This document shows, piece by piece, positions 46,919 to 58,939 of a stretch of 64,000 nt of DNA. A model generated the notes under the pieces. The model worked only from the letters and a program-made list of their open reading frames with translations, ran no database searches and had not been told where the DNA came from. Position 1 is the first letter of the stretch, and every line of letters begins with the position of its first letter. Source of the stretch: Ziziphus jujuba (taxonomy: Eukaryota; Streptophyta; Magnoliopsida; Rosales; Rhamnaceae); contig NC_083390.1 in the NCBI RefSeq assembly GCF_031755915.1, positions 24,795,001-24,859,000 of the forward strand, in the 5' to 3' direction. The translations under genes were made by a program, and so were the position numbers.

Positions 46919-47681
46919 CTCAAAAGAGTATTCTTGAAAGCAAGGCTTCTAGATCTATTCTCAGCTGTCTGGTAGGATGCAAAGTTCCCAAGACTTTATT
47001 TCTGGAACTGGGATCGGATTCAAGTTCATTGACATAAATGGATCTCTCGAATTCTCTTACTTTTTCTAGATTCTTATAAATTTCTTCTTTAATTATCTTA
47101 GGCTCACTAGATTCAATTGCACTGAGGAAACCTTCAACTGCCTTTTTATATGCTTGCTAACATAATCGATGATGATGTTCATCGTTTGGACCGCCCAATG
47201 CACATTCAAATATCATTTCAATCAAATCTCCTAAATCTTGCTTATATACTACTCTAATCCCACACATTTCAACCTCCACATCTGGGTTACCGGTCCTTAA
47301 AAAAGCACTTACTTCCCAACAATGATTCAACTCTTCTTTCAAAAACTGTTGTGGCGCATGAAACAATAAAAGTTGATTTGAATATTTAGCATCGATAGGG
47401 AGAGTAACCGTGGCTACATGTGATATACTACTTCCATGTGTATGCAAGTCTATATAAAGTGAATGAGGAGTTACTGAATCATTATCATTGTTGAGCAGAT
47501 CATATGGATGCCCTTTTAGGGTAACATAAAGACTAAATCCAATCCATGACTTGTTATCAAATAAGTTTGGTGGAATGTAGCAAATTACCATGCTGCCTAC
47601 ACTTTGATGGAAAAACCAACAGGTTTGAAATCCTTTCAAAGAAAATCCAAAAAAGAAATGGTATTTACTGGCATGGCTTCC
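46919..47681 (-). pseudogene. TNL-5 C-JID exon 2
   Basis: Good match to the other type-2 modules: CWFFHQSVGSMVICYIPP, DNKSWIGFSLYVTLKG, IDLHTHGSSISH, FLKEELNHCWEVSAFLR, CGIRVVYKQDLGDL. A TAG (TAC in TNL-3) at about 47157 ends it, followed by a degenerate tail to the donor GTGATC after 46919. TNL-3 lacks a separate copy of this module. Confidence 0.83.
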
Positions 47682-47806
47682 CTGTAAAGTTCAGAAATTA
47701 CAAATTAGTGAATATCATAAGAGAAAGATAAACATCAGACAGCCAGAGGCAAAGACAGAGATAGAAGTATAAGATATATATATATATATATATATATAGC
47801 GATTAC

Positions 47807-48459
47807 CTGAATCATCGTTGAAAGCAAGGATCGTAAATCTCTTTTCAGCTGGCTGGTAAGATGCAAAGTTCCGAAGACTTGCTTTTTGGGACTTGAATAT
47901 GGTTGAAGTTCATGGACATCATCGGATCTTTCCAACTCACTTGCTTTCTCTAGTATATGCTTGTAATGTTTAATAGAGGTCAAGTTTAGGTGTTCATTAG
48001 ATGTATCAACTAAATCTTGAGTAGATCTTGCCACAACTTTGTTAAATATTACATGCAGCCCACATTCTAGCACCTCCACATCCGATCTGTCTGTCGAAAT
48101 TGAAGCTTCAATATGACTTGCTCTGTCCAATTGATTTCCAAACCTTGTCTTCGGCACATAGGCACAAAGTCCATAAGACCCAACCTTGAAGCCATTGAAG
48201 GTTTCTATCTCAAGGGGATTTTTAAGACAACCTTGACCAGTGTAAAAGTCACAGAAAGTATTGTACCGACCGTCATGAAAGTTTCTTGTTTCTTGATTAG
48301 AAAAACAACAAATAGGGCAAATCCAAGCCACGTTTCACCACTGTCTTTTTCAGGTAGTCCGATCCTTTTAGAAGACCCAGAACTCAAATGTATGCACCAA
48401 TCTGGAATTCTCGCACAAGGAAAACGAAGTTCCAAGTTTCCTCCATAAAAGATTTTATC
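47807..48459 (-). pseudogene. TNL-5 C-JID exon 1
   Basis: Canonical C-JID opening: ELRFPCARIPDWCIHLSSGS, then LGFALFVVF. One-base frameshift near 48280, then FNGFKVGSYGLCAYVP, ASHIEASISTDRSDVEVLECG and a helical tail to LLSTMIQ before donor GTAATC. Only a single lesion. Confidence 0.85.
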
Positions 48460-48547
48460 CTATTTAAAACAAAAAATATAAAATAAAATAAGAAGGAAAG
48501 CTTAAGAAAAATATTCAGTGAGACAAAGAGAAACAGAGCAGACATAC

Positions 48548-49594
48548 CTGAATGAATTTAGGAAAGAGTGTGGGGATATGTTCTTCGGGCATTGGAAGAG
48601 GGTGGTGTGTAAGACATCCTTCAGCCTTGACTGATTTACGACAATTTATAAAGCTGAATCCCTTATCAGAAGGCCATATTGTCATTTTATCTTTCAGTAT
48701 AGGACAATCATGTGCCTGTACATGTTTCACATTCAATGGAAGTTTTGGCAATGATCCAAGTTTGCTACAATTATCCAAAGTGAAATGTCTAAGATTAGAA
48801 AGCTGAGAGACACTATCAGGTAAGCTCATGAAATTGTTTCCACTCAACAACGCTCGAGTAAGGTCAAACAACCAATGTCTTCAGGGATTGCTCATTCTTC
48901 TAGATTACATTCAGCTAGACTTAAACATGTCAAAGAGCTTAAACCAGTGAATGACTTAGGCAACTAGAAACTGATATTGGATTCTGATGAGCATTGAGAT
49001 GATGATCTATCTGCCACACCAGCACATTGGGCGAAACATAGAGTTTTGAGGTTTTTCAAAAGCATAATGGATGAAGGTGCTTTCCTTATAGCAGTTCTAC
49101 ATGCATCGAGTTTCTCCAATTTTTCCAAGCTCCCTATGTTTTCTAGCAATTTCCAGAGATGTGAAACTGCAAATGAAATCTAGAAGACTCAAAAGGTTCT
49201 TGCAGTCTCTAAGATCCAATAAAATAAGGCTTCTTAAGTGCTTTGCTAATGTTGGCAGCCCTTTGATAGCCGTCCCATCCAAATAAAGTTGTGACAAATG
49301 ACTCATTTTTCCCACAATCTCTGGAAATCTATCAAGTTTTGTACATCCAGAAAGAATAATAGTCTCAAGAGAGTTGAAGCAGATGCCTTGGGGAAGACTG
49401 TCAAGAGATTCACAACCTTTCAAGTTCAACAACATGAGCTGTTTGAGCTTTTTGATAGGTGGATGAATTTTTGATAACCTTTTACAACCTTTAAGGATCA
49501 GTCTCTCAAGATTAGGGACCCTACTGAAGTCAGAGGGTTCGACCAAGTACTCACAATTGCTAAGATCGAGCAATATTAACGTCTCCAAAGAAAG
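48548..49594 (-). pseudogene. TNL-5 LRR exon
   Basis: Opens with clean LRRs (LILLDLSNCEYLVEPSDFS, LERLILKGCKRL, LMLLNLKGCESLDSLP, LILLDLRDCKNLLSL). A deletion near 49150 relative to TNL-3 removes an LRR segment and shifts frame, and TAG stops occur near 48965 and 48895. The end reads KMTIWPSDKGFSFINCRK and FPKFIQ before the donor GTATGT. Confidence 0.88.
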
Positions 49595-49719
49595 CTATAT
49601 TGGAAAAGAATAATAACAATAATAATAAAAATTAGTTAACAAACAAATAATGGAAGTGACAAAGGCATTAATAATGTTATTATTTACTTAAAACAAATAT
49701 CAATAGTAGATAATCTTAT

Positions 49720-50054
49720 TGTAGTTTCTTGATCCCATAGTCGTTCAATATGACCATCGGACATGTTAAGTTCAGCAAGATTTTTGGATTGAAAACTTGA
49801 TTTCAAATGGATCAGAGGATATTGATGCCAAGATTTTTGGATTGAAAACTTTATTTCAAATGGATCAGAGGATATTGATGCCAATCCAAAACACGTAACT
49901 CATTCAAAAGGTATCCACATTCAGAAAAGTTACGCACATTATGAATCTTCAACAACCGTATCCTTTTCATTTCTAACATCTTCTTCTCCTCACTCAACTG
50001 CAGTTCTTCATTTTCAGGCAAATTAAGGAATATGCCTTTAACAGCTTTTGTTCC
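49720..50054 (-). pseudogene. TNL-5 exon 3 with internal duplication and lost donor
   Basis: 335 bp against 282 bp in TNL-3; the difference is the 53-bp duplication. Reads GTKAVKGIFLNLPENEELQ and LRVLDWHQYPLIHLK, then TAA at the duplicated copy. The donor that is GTAAG in TNL-3 is ATAAG here (base 49719). Confidence 0.9.
49777..49882. repeat. 53-bp tandem duplication within TNL-5 exon 3
   Basis: Copies 49777-49829 and 49830-49882, both holding GATTTTTGGATTGAAAACTT or its one-base variant. 53 is not a multiple of three, so it shifts frame. Confidence 0.9.
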
Positions 50055-50130
50055 CTTTAGCATTAACGGAAGAGGTCATCCACCCCAAAAGAAACGAAAA
50101 ATAATAAGAATAATTTTTTCCTTTTGTTAA

Positions 50131-50626
50131 GGGAAAATTTCATCTACAACCACAAAGTTTGATGAAAATTCAACATCTCCATGGTTTGAGAAATCATCTC
50201 TTACCCTTTCACGTTTGGATAATTATCATTTACCATTCCAGGAGTAGATTCTTTTTTTATAAAATTGATTTATGGAAAGTCTATTTTACCCTTAAGTGTC
50301 AAAATAAATATTACATTATTTTATCATTTACTTTATAATAATGTACACAAAAAATATCTTTTACTATAAATTTGATTTAAATAATGAAAAATGATGTAGT
50401 TAAAAAATGATATATAATATATTATTATATAAAAATTTCTTAAACTAAAATTTTAATATTCATTTTGAGGTTAAAAGATAGAATAGGATTTTCATAAATG
50501 AATTTACTCAAAAATCAACTCCAAATAAATAATGGTAAAGGATGACTTTTCCAAAGTGATAGTTTTTCAAACCTAATGTATGTCAACAAATTTCCATTAA
50601 ACCTCATGAGTATAGATGAAATTCCC
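50131..50626. mobile_element. MITE with long GGGAAATTTCATCTA inverted ends
   Basis: Left end GGGAAAATTTCATCTACA, right end inverted GGGAATTTCATCTATACT; the similarity extends inward about 60 bp. 496 bp, non-coding, in the intron between NB and linker exons. Flanks are T-rich, so the duplication is unclear; the ends resemble Mutator-type MITEs. Confidence 0.65.
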
Positions 50627-50970
50627 TTTTTTTTTTTCTTTTTTTTTTCTTTTTTAATGTCGTTTAAGTTGAATATTATAAATACTATATATGAATGTCT
50701 ACGTTCACATCCATAAATTAACATTATATATAGTTTTGATATTTAAGAATTATTTTCCAAATTATACAATAAAAGATAAAATGACATAAAAAATGCTAAA
50801 AATTATCACTTTCTTAACTAGATTTTTAATTTTAAATTATTTTTTAGGTTGGGGTGTCATTCATAGTACATTTTTAGTCACGCTATCTTCATAGTTTCCA
50901 GACATAAAACTTTATTAATGAACCTATGGTAAGATGCGAAAGTAAATTGTATATCAGTTAGACAATTTAC

Positions 50971-52075
50971 CTCATAGTTTTCAAGTACATAACGGGCATC
51001 CTTATGATTCCAGAGCCTACTACGTTTGCCCAACATGTCTATGGATTCTTGATAAACAATCTCCTGACCAAATTCTTGTAGCAAATCATGCATCCATAGC
51101 TTGTCACTTGCAATGGTTATAAAGCATTTTTCCATAAGCACTTTTACACCAATTGTAGGATGAAACCTATAACAATCTAATATCTTTTTCACGCGGGATA
51201 GATCCTCTCCTTTGAAGAAACATGCTATGTCTAAAAATATTTTCTTCTCCCTTTTGTCTAATCCATAATAACTTACTTGAAGCGTTCGATGAATTGGTTC
51301 ATCATTGGGATGTTTATTCAGTTCAGCCAATATGTTTGACCATGCATCTACGGTTTTCCGTTTCAAGTAGGGACTCAAAACTTCGAGAGTTAAAGGATGA
51401 CCATTAGCATATTCTACTACTTGGATGGGCAGCTCTCTATACTTGTCTAAATCATCATTTTTGTCAAAGGCTCTTTGATGTAAGAGTTCTAGAGCTTCAT
51501 CATCATCTAGCTTATCAACCTTATATATGTAATGCTGTCCATAATTCATCACCAAATGCTTATCTCTGGTTGTCACAATGACTTTGCTCCCTCGACCAAG
51601 CCAGTCATAGTGATTTTTCCAATTTCCAACTAAACTTGCTATTTGCTCCGGTTTATCGACATCATCTGGAATGATAAACACCTTTTTGAAACGCAATCTT
51701 TGGCTTAATATATTGGTTACCATATCATCATCATGTTCATGTATGCCTTCATCGTCATTCAATAAGATTTTGAGAGGACGCTTTTGCAAGTGAACCATGC
51801 CATTTTTTTCATGTTCCTCTCTCACATTGCCAATGAAAGCGCTAGCTTCAAATTTGTCAAACATGCCTTGAAAAAACCGACGAGCTAGAGTTGTTTTACC
51901 AATTCCCCCCATGCCCCATATCCCTATGGTGCAAACATCATCGGACGGGCATTCATCCACTAGCGACTGAATTTTCTTTATACGAGAATCCATGCCAACC
52001 AAGTCCTTCGAGGCTCTTTCATACAGTTCTTTGAAAATCTTATTAACAATTTCCTGTATAACATCTGATTCATGC
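50971..52075 (-). CDS. NB-ARC exon of TNL-5, intact
   Basis: Acceptor CAG at 52076-52078, donor GTAAAT after 50971; joins the TIR exon in frame (...QGR/HESDV). Motifs: LVGMDSRIKKIQ, P-loop GMGGIGKTTLA, kinase-2 reading FIIPDDVD (Pro where Leu is usual before DD), RNBS-B GRGSKVIVTTRD, GLPL NGHPLTLEV, IFLDIACFFKGED, WMHDLLQEFG. With the TIR exon it could encode a 527-residue TIR-NB product if translation stops in intron or exon 3. The kinase-2 Pro may weaken the Walker B strand; that is inference. Confidence 0.9.
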
Positions 52076-52815
52076 CTGGAAAAAGCAAAATATATGAAAA
52101 TTTTTTGGTCAACAAAGTCATATAAAATTAAGAAGAAACCTGCAATGTGACGTCAGCTATATCCATTCACCGTATACTTTTACAAAACAAAAAGGGTATA
52201 TGGGCCTTCGTTCTTTTCTTTTTGCTTTAATTTATTTATTTTTGTTCAATAAATGGTAAGATTGTTCTATCAATTTTCTTTGGCAAGGATGGAAGAGAAT
52301 GTAGGACTTTTTGCTTTCATTTATTTATTTTCTATTCGCAATAGTTTATTGAAAAACAAAATCGAAGAAGATACCTAATGTTGCCACTATTTTATTTTTC
52401 CCTCCTTATAGGTTAAATATATATTTTTTCTTCACGAAACTTTGCAACGTAGGTTTGGTAAATAGAACTGTATTATATTATTTCAGTTCTACTATAATAT
52501 ACTAACATTGTACGAATTGTTTAATGAACTTGTACAAATTTCGCTAATTTTTACCTTTTAATTTTTTTAATCAAACTAAATATATTGACATAATTTTTAT
52601 TTATATAGTCTACTATCTATGATTATATTAATAAATATATCATCCAAACTCTAATTAAAGTTGAAGCATTGAAAATTAAAAATATTTAGTCTATTTTAAA
52701 ATTTTAATACGGCAAAGGAAATAGGAATAAATTATATTTGTAAATGCAAGATATATAAACGTGATAATATTTGTAGATGTAAAATAATAATATAAATAAC
52801 AAAACAAAAACGTCT

Positions 52816-55732
52816 TGTCAGGACCCGTCCAAAATTTCTCACCGGAACCCTAGGCAAGCCCTGATCCCAGGCAAACCCTACCGGACCCTCCAAGGGAAAA
52901 TCCGGCAGAACCTCCCCTAAGGGATAGACTTACCACAAATTACCTGCACTGAAAACACACTTCTATAATCACCCCCTTATTCCTCCCACAAAACTACAAG
53001 TTGTTCCACAAATTTCAGCACTTCTCAACAATAACAACAATCCAGTGCATAAATAAAACATAAGTATCCCAATAGTATACAGAGCTTTAAGAAGTGCTAA
53101 TCAACAGAAATACAACAAAGATGAAAGAAATAATACACTGAATTGAAAGAGTACAAAGGTACTTCTCGAAAACACGATAGCAGCGAAAAATTTGGTTCGC
53201 TCCGGAAGAACGTCTACCACCACTTACACCTAAGGGAACGGAATTTAAAAACGTGAGATGCTAATCATCTCAATGAGTGACCCTAACTACTGAACACTTT
53301 TAATGATAATAAAATAATAATAATAACAATTAAGGGAATTGAATAAATACCAATAATCAATAAATAAATAATAATAACTGTTGGAAATAATAATTTCCCT
53401 CAAAACTCTCACCAATCGCTCCATTTGAAATGTTCCCTTTTTAAAACAATTTCACAAAACCCGATGTACGTACCTCCCGAAAACCAAGGGATTAAATCAT
53501 TTGATAAACAATAAATAAATAAATACATACCCCAATATATAATTAAAATGTAATAGATTATAATAAATAATTTTTGAAAACCTTTGGGGTTTGAAACGTT
53601 ATTTGAAAATTACATCTGACACACCACACCATATACCGGTGATGCCCTTCGATACCCAACGTCCTGAGCACCGACTGGCGGGGAGGTTAAAAAGAGAAAC
53701 TTGCAAACGGTACTTCGGCGTCCCGACAGTACCGCTGCTGAAACCATCATCACGGCCAAGGAGGGGGGCGGCTGTGGCCAATAACAAACTTGCCTGCCCA
53801 CGGTCCAATGGCAACAACGGGAGAAATAATACCTGCGCGCTAAACCACATAATACTTGCGTGCTACCACGTGTCCATACACCAGAACACCAATACTGTAT
53901 GAGTGCGTCTAAAATAATCATTATTAACCAATCGTACCGTTTTCCAAAATTACCGTGGGAAATACATTAAATTCTTACACTTACTATCCCACATATTTTT
54001 ATTTAACCAAACCGGTACGAAACCTCGATAACAAATAAACCACAATTTTCTCGAAGTACGAGGTTCAACAATAAAAATACCGCGGGCATAATTTATAAAA
54101 TTTAAACAAATAATTTTCATAAAATATTTAACCCAATTATGCCCGAAAATAATACTTAAAACCACGTACGATTATTACCGAAATATACTTTGCTTATGCA
54201 TAATAAATAATTAAACCACAATAAAACCATAACCAAATTGTATCACATGAGCATAATTTAAATACCAATTAAACATAATTAATTGCCCAAAATAATTTTT
54301 GAAGGTGGGTCACTCACCTTAAGCGCGTAAATCAGCTAAGATCCTCTGCAGGATCAACTCCACTACTCTTACGCGCACCTAAAACATCCACAGTATACCA
54401 ACCAAGTATATTAATATTTTATTCGGGTAATTCCCAAATGGGTACCCGGGGAGCGAACACCAAACGATATCTAAAAGTTACGAGTTATATACCGAATCGA
54501 AGCTCGAGTGATGAGGATCACGGATTCGGTCTTACTTTCCGGTGATCGGACCCGAGGTGGTCGGAATCTCGTCGGAAAGCTTTCAGGTTTCGACTCCGCA
54601 ATTCTCCCAAACCGTTGTGAATTGGCAGAAACGGATACCGGATTCAGGTTCAGGAGGTCGAACACAGTGGACAGGGGCCGGCGGTGAGACTGGGTACTCG
54701 CCGGAACAGTAACCTCCGGCCAGCCGCTGCGGTCACCGGCAACCGTCGCCGGCGGCGGCGCGTGCAGTGGCCGTTGGCTGAGATTTTTTGCAGATTTGTA
54801 GATCGAGGGGAGAGGAATCCAATGGGACCGGCGGTGAGGCAAACGGAGGCCGGACGGCGGAGAAATCGGATTTTGAAGGATTTCGGCCCCTCGCCGGAAA
54901 AAGCTCCGGTCCCGGCGCGTCGGTGGTCCAGTGGCCGTGAAATTTGGTGGGTCGGCTGGACTTGAGGAGGTGGTGAGGGCTAGCTGGCGCGTGTGGCCGG
55001 AAAATGGCCGGAAATGGGTCGATCGAAGGTGGCCGGCGGTGGAAAGAAAAAGTCATCGCCGATCTTCGCCGCCTCGATCCGGGCGCGTCCGACGGCCAAT
55101 CGCCGTGAAACTTTGAGGTTTTGCCAGAAATGGGGAGGGGATTCTTGCTGGCCGGCGCATGTAAGGTAGATCGGCCGGAAAATTTGAAAATCTCCGGTAG
55201 TCGGTCGGACTCTCTCTCTCTTTCTCTCTCTTCCCCAAGATTTTTGTCAAATAAATGCCACCGTGTGACACTGTTCATTCCACATGGACCAATTAGGTGA
55301 TGACACGTGGCATCACTGTGCACTTAAGCCAGATGTAATAAAATATTACGGTATCCGGCGAATTTCAAACGTCCATAACTTTTTAACCAAACGTCCGATT
55401 CAAGCGTGCCGCTAGTCTATGAACTCGTATCGACGAGTACTTTACAACCATACAAGAGTCAAAAAAAAAATTACACCACAAGGAAAAGTCAACTCCCGGC
55501 ACCTTTTGGACTGTTTGTACCTCAACTTGTTTTGTCCATAACTTTTAAACCGTAGTTCCGTTTTCGACGTGCTACTAGTCTACGAACTCAGGGCATCATG
55601 CACTTCACCACGGTACCCTGGTCAACTAGAAATTCCAACTGGGACAAAAAGTCAACTTTTGACCCGCTAGGTCAACGGTCAACCTCGGTCAACATGCACG
55701 GATTCCGATGCGATTTGGGACGAGGTGTTACA
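52816..55732 (-). mobile_element. Solo LTR, second copy, inverted, in TNL-5 intron 1
   Basis: 2,917 bp from TGTCAGGACCCG to GGTGTTACA on the plus strand (the reverse of the copy at 23896-26909), with perfect CGTCT duplications at 52811-52815 and 55733-55737. A single LTR between intact duplications is the signature of LTR-LTR recombination that removed the body. The GC-rich segment 54540-55250 yields long chance ORFs on both strands. Its insertion lengthens intron 1 from about 1.7 to 4.6 kb. Confidence 0.95.
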
Positions 55733-56488
55733 CGTCTTATCTACCCTAGTGCTATAATTAGTAGGGAAATAATCGCAAGGAAAAAAAATGGAAAAAAGAA
55801 AAAAAAAATTGGAGAACAAAGCTATATTTATTTTCAATTAGAAAATAAAGTAAACAAAAAAAAAACCAACTATAAATTAAGAAAAAAAAAATCTTATATA
55901 ACAAATATTTTTAATATACAACATTAAATTAAATTTTACTTTTGTTATTTTGGTCCCTAAAACTCCATTATCACTCGTATTGTTTGTTCTTTGCCAATTA
56001 TCTATCCGAAAGCCATTAACAAAAGGGATCAAAACACAATTTCGATATAGCTTAGGGAGCATGCATGTCAATAATATATGTATATTTATATATATATATA
56101 TATATATATATTTAAAAGATGTTATTTCCAAAATAAATTAAAATCTTAAAAATATTTGCAATTGATAAAAATCTAAAAACTATATTTTGACACAAAAGCT
56201 TATTTAAAAATTGACCTGACTAGTAAAGGTTTATAAAGAGAGAGAGAGAGAGAGAGAGTATAAATTTAAAAAATCAATATAAGGCCTAAAAATGTTCATA
56301 TGTATTTTCCATAAATAATAAAAAAATAATTTGTTACAAAAATGAAGGATGTAAAAAGGAACTTTAGTAAGTGGCAAATTGTTTAAGAATAAAGTTTAAA
56401 AATATATATATATATCCTTCAAAATTTTTATCTTTTAAAAAATAAAAAAGATTTAAGCAAAAAAAGAAAAAAAGAAAAAAAAGAAATT

Positions 56489-56511
56489 GGGGGGGGGGGG
56501 GGGGGGGGGGG
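56489..56511 (+). repeat. G homopolymer of 23
   Basis: Unbroken G run between poly-A-rich sequence. Could form a quadruplex or reflect assembly or read error. Confidence 0.9.
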
Positions 56512-56585
56512 AATGGGATTAGTGACCAAAATGCTAAAAAAATAAAATACTAGAAGTCAAAGTGCAAAATGGTTACTTACGGACC

Positions 56586-56586
<1 letters not shown>

Positions 56587-56634
<48 letters not shown>
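56587..56634. repeat. (AAT)n microsatellite
   Basis: About 15 units next to the TIR exon; translated by chance as a Tyr run after the intron boundary. Confidence 0.95.
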
Positions 56635-56639
<5 letters not shown>

Positions 56640-56706
56640 GTACAAGATTAGAACAAACAAATAAAAATTAATTAAGAAAGAGATCATGAAATGGAGAATA
56701 ACATAC

Positions 56707-57182
56707 CGGCCTTGTTTCAATTCCCAGCGTGGTTCAATATCGGCCACTCGAGTCAAAGCATTCCTCCATTTGTTAACCGTATCCACATTCTGGTCTTTAT
56801 GCGCACCAGTAAAGGGCTCCCCAAATGTCCCACTCTGATTTCTCACATGATTTGGTTGGACATGGTAGAAAACTGGAATAACAGTCCGTCGCCGATCTAG
56901 ATCGCAATATTTGACAATCTTTGCAACTTCCTTCAAGCACCAAGATGAGGTAGCATACTTCTCCGAAAGGACGACGATTGCAAATCTCGATTCTTGAATC
57001 CCCATCTTGAGTCCTGGCCAAACGGCTTCTCCCCTCTCAAGGCCGTCATTATCGCTGAAGGTGTCGATTGCTTTCTGATGCAGAGCATGGTACAGATGGT
57101 CTGTGAATCGGGTGCGGGTGTCCTCACCTCTGAAACTCAGAAACACATCACGTTTCAATGAATGTGATTCGGTACCTGTCAT
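56707..57182 (-). CDS. TIR exon of TNL-5, intact
   Basis: ATG 57182, donor GTATGT after 56707. RDVFLSFRGEDTRTRF, SRFAIVVLSEKYATSS, WCLKEV with catalytic Glu at about residue 85, IPVFYHVQPNHVRNQ. Highly similar to the TNL-3 TIR exon; both share the ELK-G-R/L end. Upstream (57190-57240) is a GC/GA-rich leader including GAGAGA repeats. Confidence 0.92.
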
Positions 57183-58253
57183 TGGGGCCGGGGGGGATGG
57201 GGTGGTGGCGGCGGGGGGAGAGAGAGAGAGAGAGAGAGCGAGCTATTTATGGTAGCTAGCTATAGTATATGAATGGTACTGTTGCCCAATTATCTGCAGA
57301 GAGTCCACTGCTGCCGTACTTGATCGTCTTAAAAAATTTATTCTTATTAATTGAAAACTTCAAGATGATCGAACTAGATCTGGTGCTATATGGCTTGGCT
57401 GGTTTTTCTATTATTTTCGTATCTTGTGGATATATTAGTTAGGAATTGACTATCAAACAGAGACAAGCACAAAAATATTACGGATCCCTAGAAAGATCAT
57501 ATCAATGAGAACTCGAAGAAAAAAAATATATATTTATCAATGAATATTCAAATTAAGATTTGTGAGGATTTTCACGTAGTACTTTGAAGTCAATAAAAGA
57601 TCAAAAAAAAAAAATAATAATAAATGACTCTATTCGCACTAACTAAATTTTAATGATATTTTTATATTCTAAGTTTGTGTGTATATATATATATATACCA
57701 TAGTGGAATTGTAAAACATAATATATATATACAAATGTATGAAAGATATAACACTAGGAAATATCCTTCACGGTATTAAAATTTCTAGACTAAAGAAACG
57801 TTAAAAATGGATTAAAAACCCCATAGAATTATACATGCATTAGTTTGCAATGGAGTTTATTGCATGTCTCTGAACTGAATTGATATTTTTATAACTAGTT
57901 TGTCAAATGCAGGTTTGATTCAACCAGAACGATTAAGTGGGGGCCGGTTATTAAGTGGACCGGAAGTTATATATCTATGGAGCATAAATTATACTTTGAA
58001 AGTGAGAATTGAAGCAAAACCCAAAGAAATATAGATTATTCCAGCACAACTTAAACATTTACCATGAAAGATTGAAGTCCTTCTCTAATCACGACGAAAA
58101 AGAAAAAGAAAGCGAAAAATCAACACACCAAATGGGAAGCAACAAAGAAGATAGAAGAGAGTGAAGCTTAAGATAGAAATTCCCAGCATTGAGTAGAAAA
58201 GAATTCCAGAATAGTGATCTCTGCCTACTGGTAAGCAGAGAGGGGCAGAGAGG
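57183..58253. other. Spacer between TNL-5 start and orphan C-JID array
   Basis: Leader and promoter of TNL-5 on the left, 3' flank of the array on the right (similar to 9300-9500 flanks). No gene seen. Confidence 0.6.
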
Positions 58254-58850
58254 TTATTCCATAACTTGTTTACCTTTATCCATGGGGTTGGCATTGTCAG
58301 CTCTTTCCCGTCTTTCATGTTGAGGGTCATGACCATCATCCAACACCTTGTTTCCCTCATTATCAGCTTTAGCATGAGAGAGTGCATCTTTGTTGTCAAT
58401 CATGGAGGCCATGCAGTAGCTTATTGTATGCTTAAACTCTTCCTCACCATGTCTGTACAGAAGACGAAGACCGCACTTTTGAGCCCACAAGCCTCCTATA
58501 TCGCTTGCAAATGAAGCCTCAACGAGACTGCAGTGCTTCCACTGATCTAAAAACCAGAGGTGCGGTATATAGGACAGCCATATGAATTCTCCATTTATCT
58601 TCTTGACTTCTTCATTGGTCATCTGGTAAAGATGCAGAGTATCCAAACCAAAGTTACAAATAAGGAACTGAGGAATTTCTGGTTCAAAATTATCGAGAAA
58701 GATTCTTGGATGCTCATGATATGTAAAATATGCACAAAGAGCCTCTCCTAGCCAATCACCATCATATAGATTTGATGGTAGTTGGATTTTGGCTAAAGGA
58801 CCGCTGCCGTGAGGGAAGCATGGGTTATATATCATGTCTTGATCGAATTC
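58254..58850 (-). CDS. Orphan C-JID exon d (terminal), open
   Basis: Reads MIYNPCFPHGSGPLAKIQLP, DWLGEALCAYFTYHEHPRIF, FIWLSYIPHLWFLDQWKH, AQKCGLRLLYRHGEEEFK, and an acidic-basic tail ending DKGKQVME. Equivalent to the frameshifted TNL-3 exon 9515-10170. Confidence 0.78.
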   Translation of the reverse strand, partial: EFDQDMIYNPCFPHGSGPLAKIQLPSNLYDGDWLGEALCAYFTYHEHPRIFLDNFEPEIPQFLICNFGLDTLHLYQMTNEEVKKINGEFIWLSYIPHLWFLDQWKHCSLVEASFASDIGGLWAQKCGLRLLYRHGEEEFKHTISYCMASMIDNKDALSHAKADNEGNKVLDDGHDPQHERRERADNANPMDKGKQVME

Positions 58851-58939
58851 CTGCAAAATTTATAGATTATAAATTCTGATGATAGAGAGAGACCTTAGAA
58901 TGGAAAAAATGCTGAGCTAGCTTTTTATTAGTTGCTTAC

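Larger units (their letters stand above)
55738..56706 (-). other. TNL-5 intron 1, part nearest the TIR exon
   Basis: AT-rich with AT runs near 56087, GA run near 56239, a G homopolymer and an AAT array described separately. No gene. Confidence 0.6.
38805..57182 (-). pseudogene. TNL-5: TIR-NB-LRR with C-JID array, broken downstream of NB
   Basis: Exons: TIR 57182-56707; NB 52075-50971; linker/LRR 50054-49720; LRR 49594-48548; C-JID 48459-47807, 47681-46919, 46807-46229 plus 40641-40574, 40468-39416, 39305 to about 38805. TIR and NB join in frame for 527 codons. Lesions: 53-bp duplication and lost splice donor at exon 3, deletion and stops in exon 4, frameshift in the first C-JID, a stop in the second, Copia-2 in the third, multiple stops in the last two. 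Intron 1 (52076-56706) carries a solo LTR, and the intron 50055-50970 carries a MITE. A truncated TIR-NB protein remains possible. It has one more C-JID module than TNL-3. Confidence 0.9.

Noticed and set aside
54471..55323. Open frames of about 200 codons on the minus strand and others on plus
   Set aside because: Same GC-rich LTR segment; lack of stops follows from base composition.
56577..56706. Poly-Tyr C-terminus of the TIR frame
   Set aside because: Readthrough of a splice donor into an AAT microsatellite; the exon ends at 56707.
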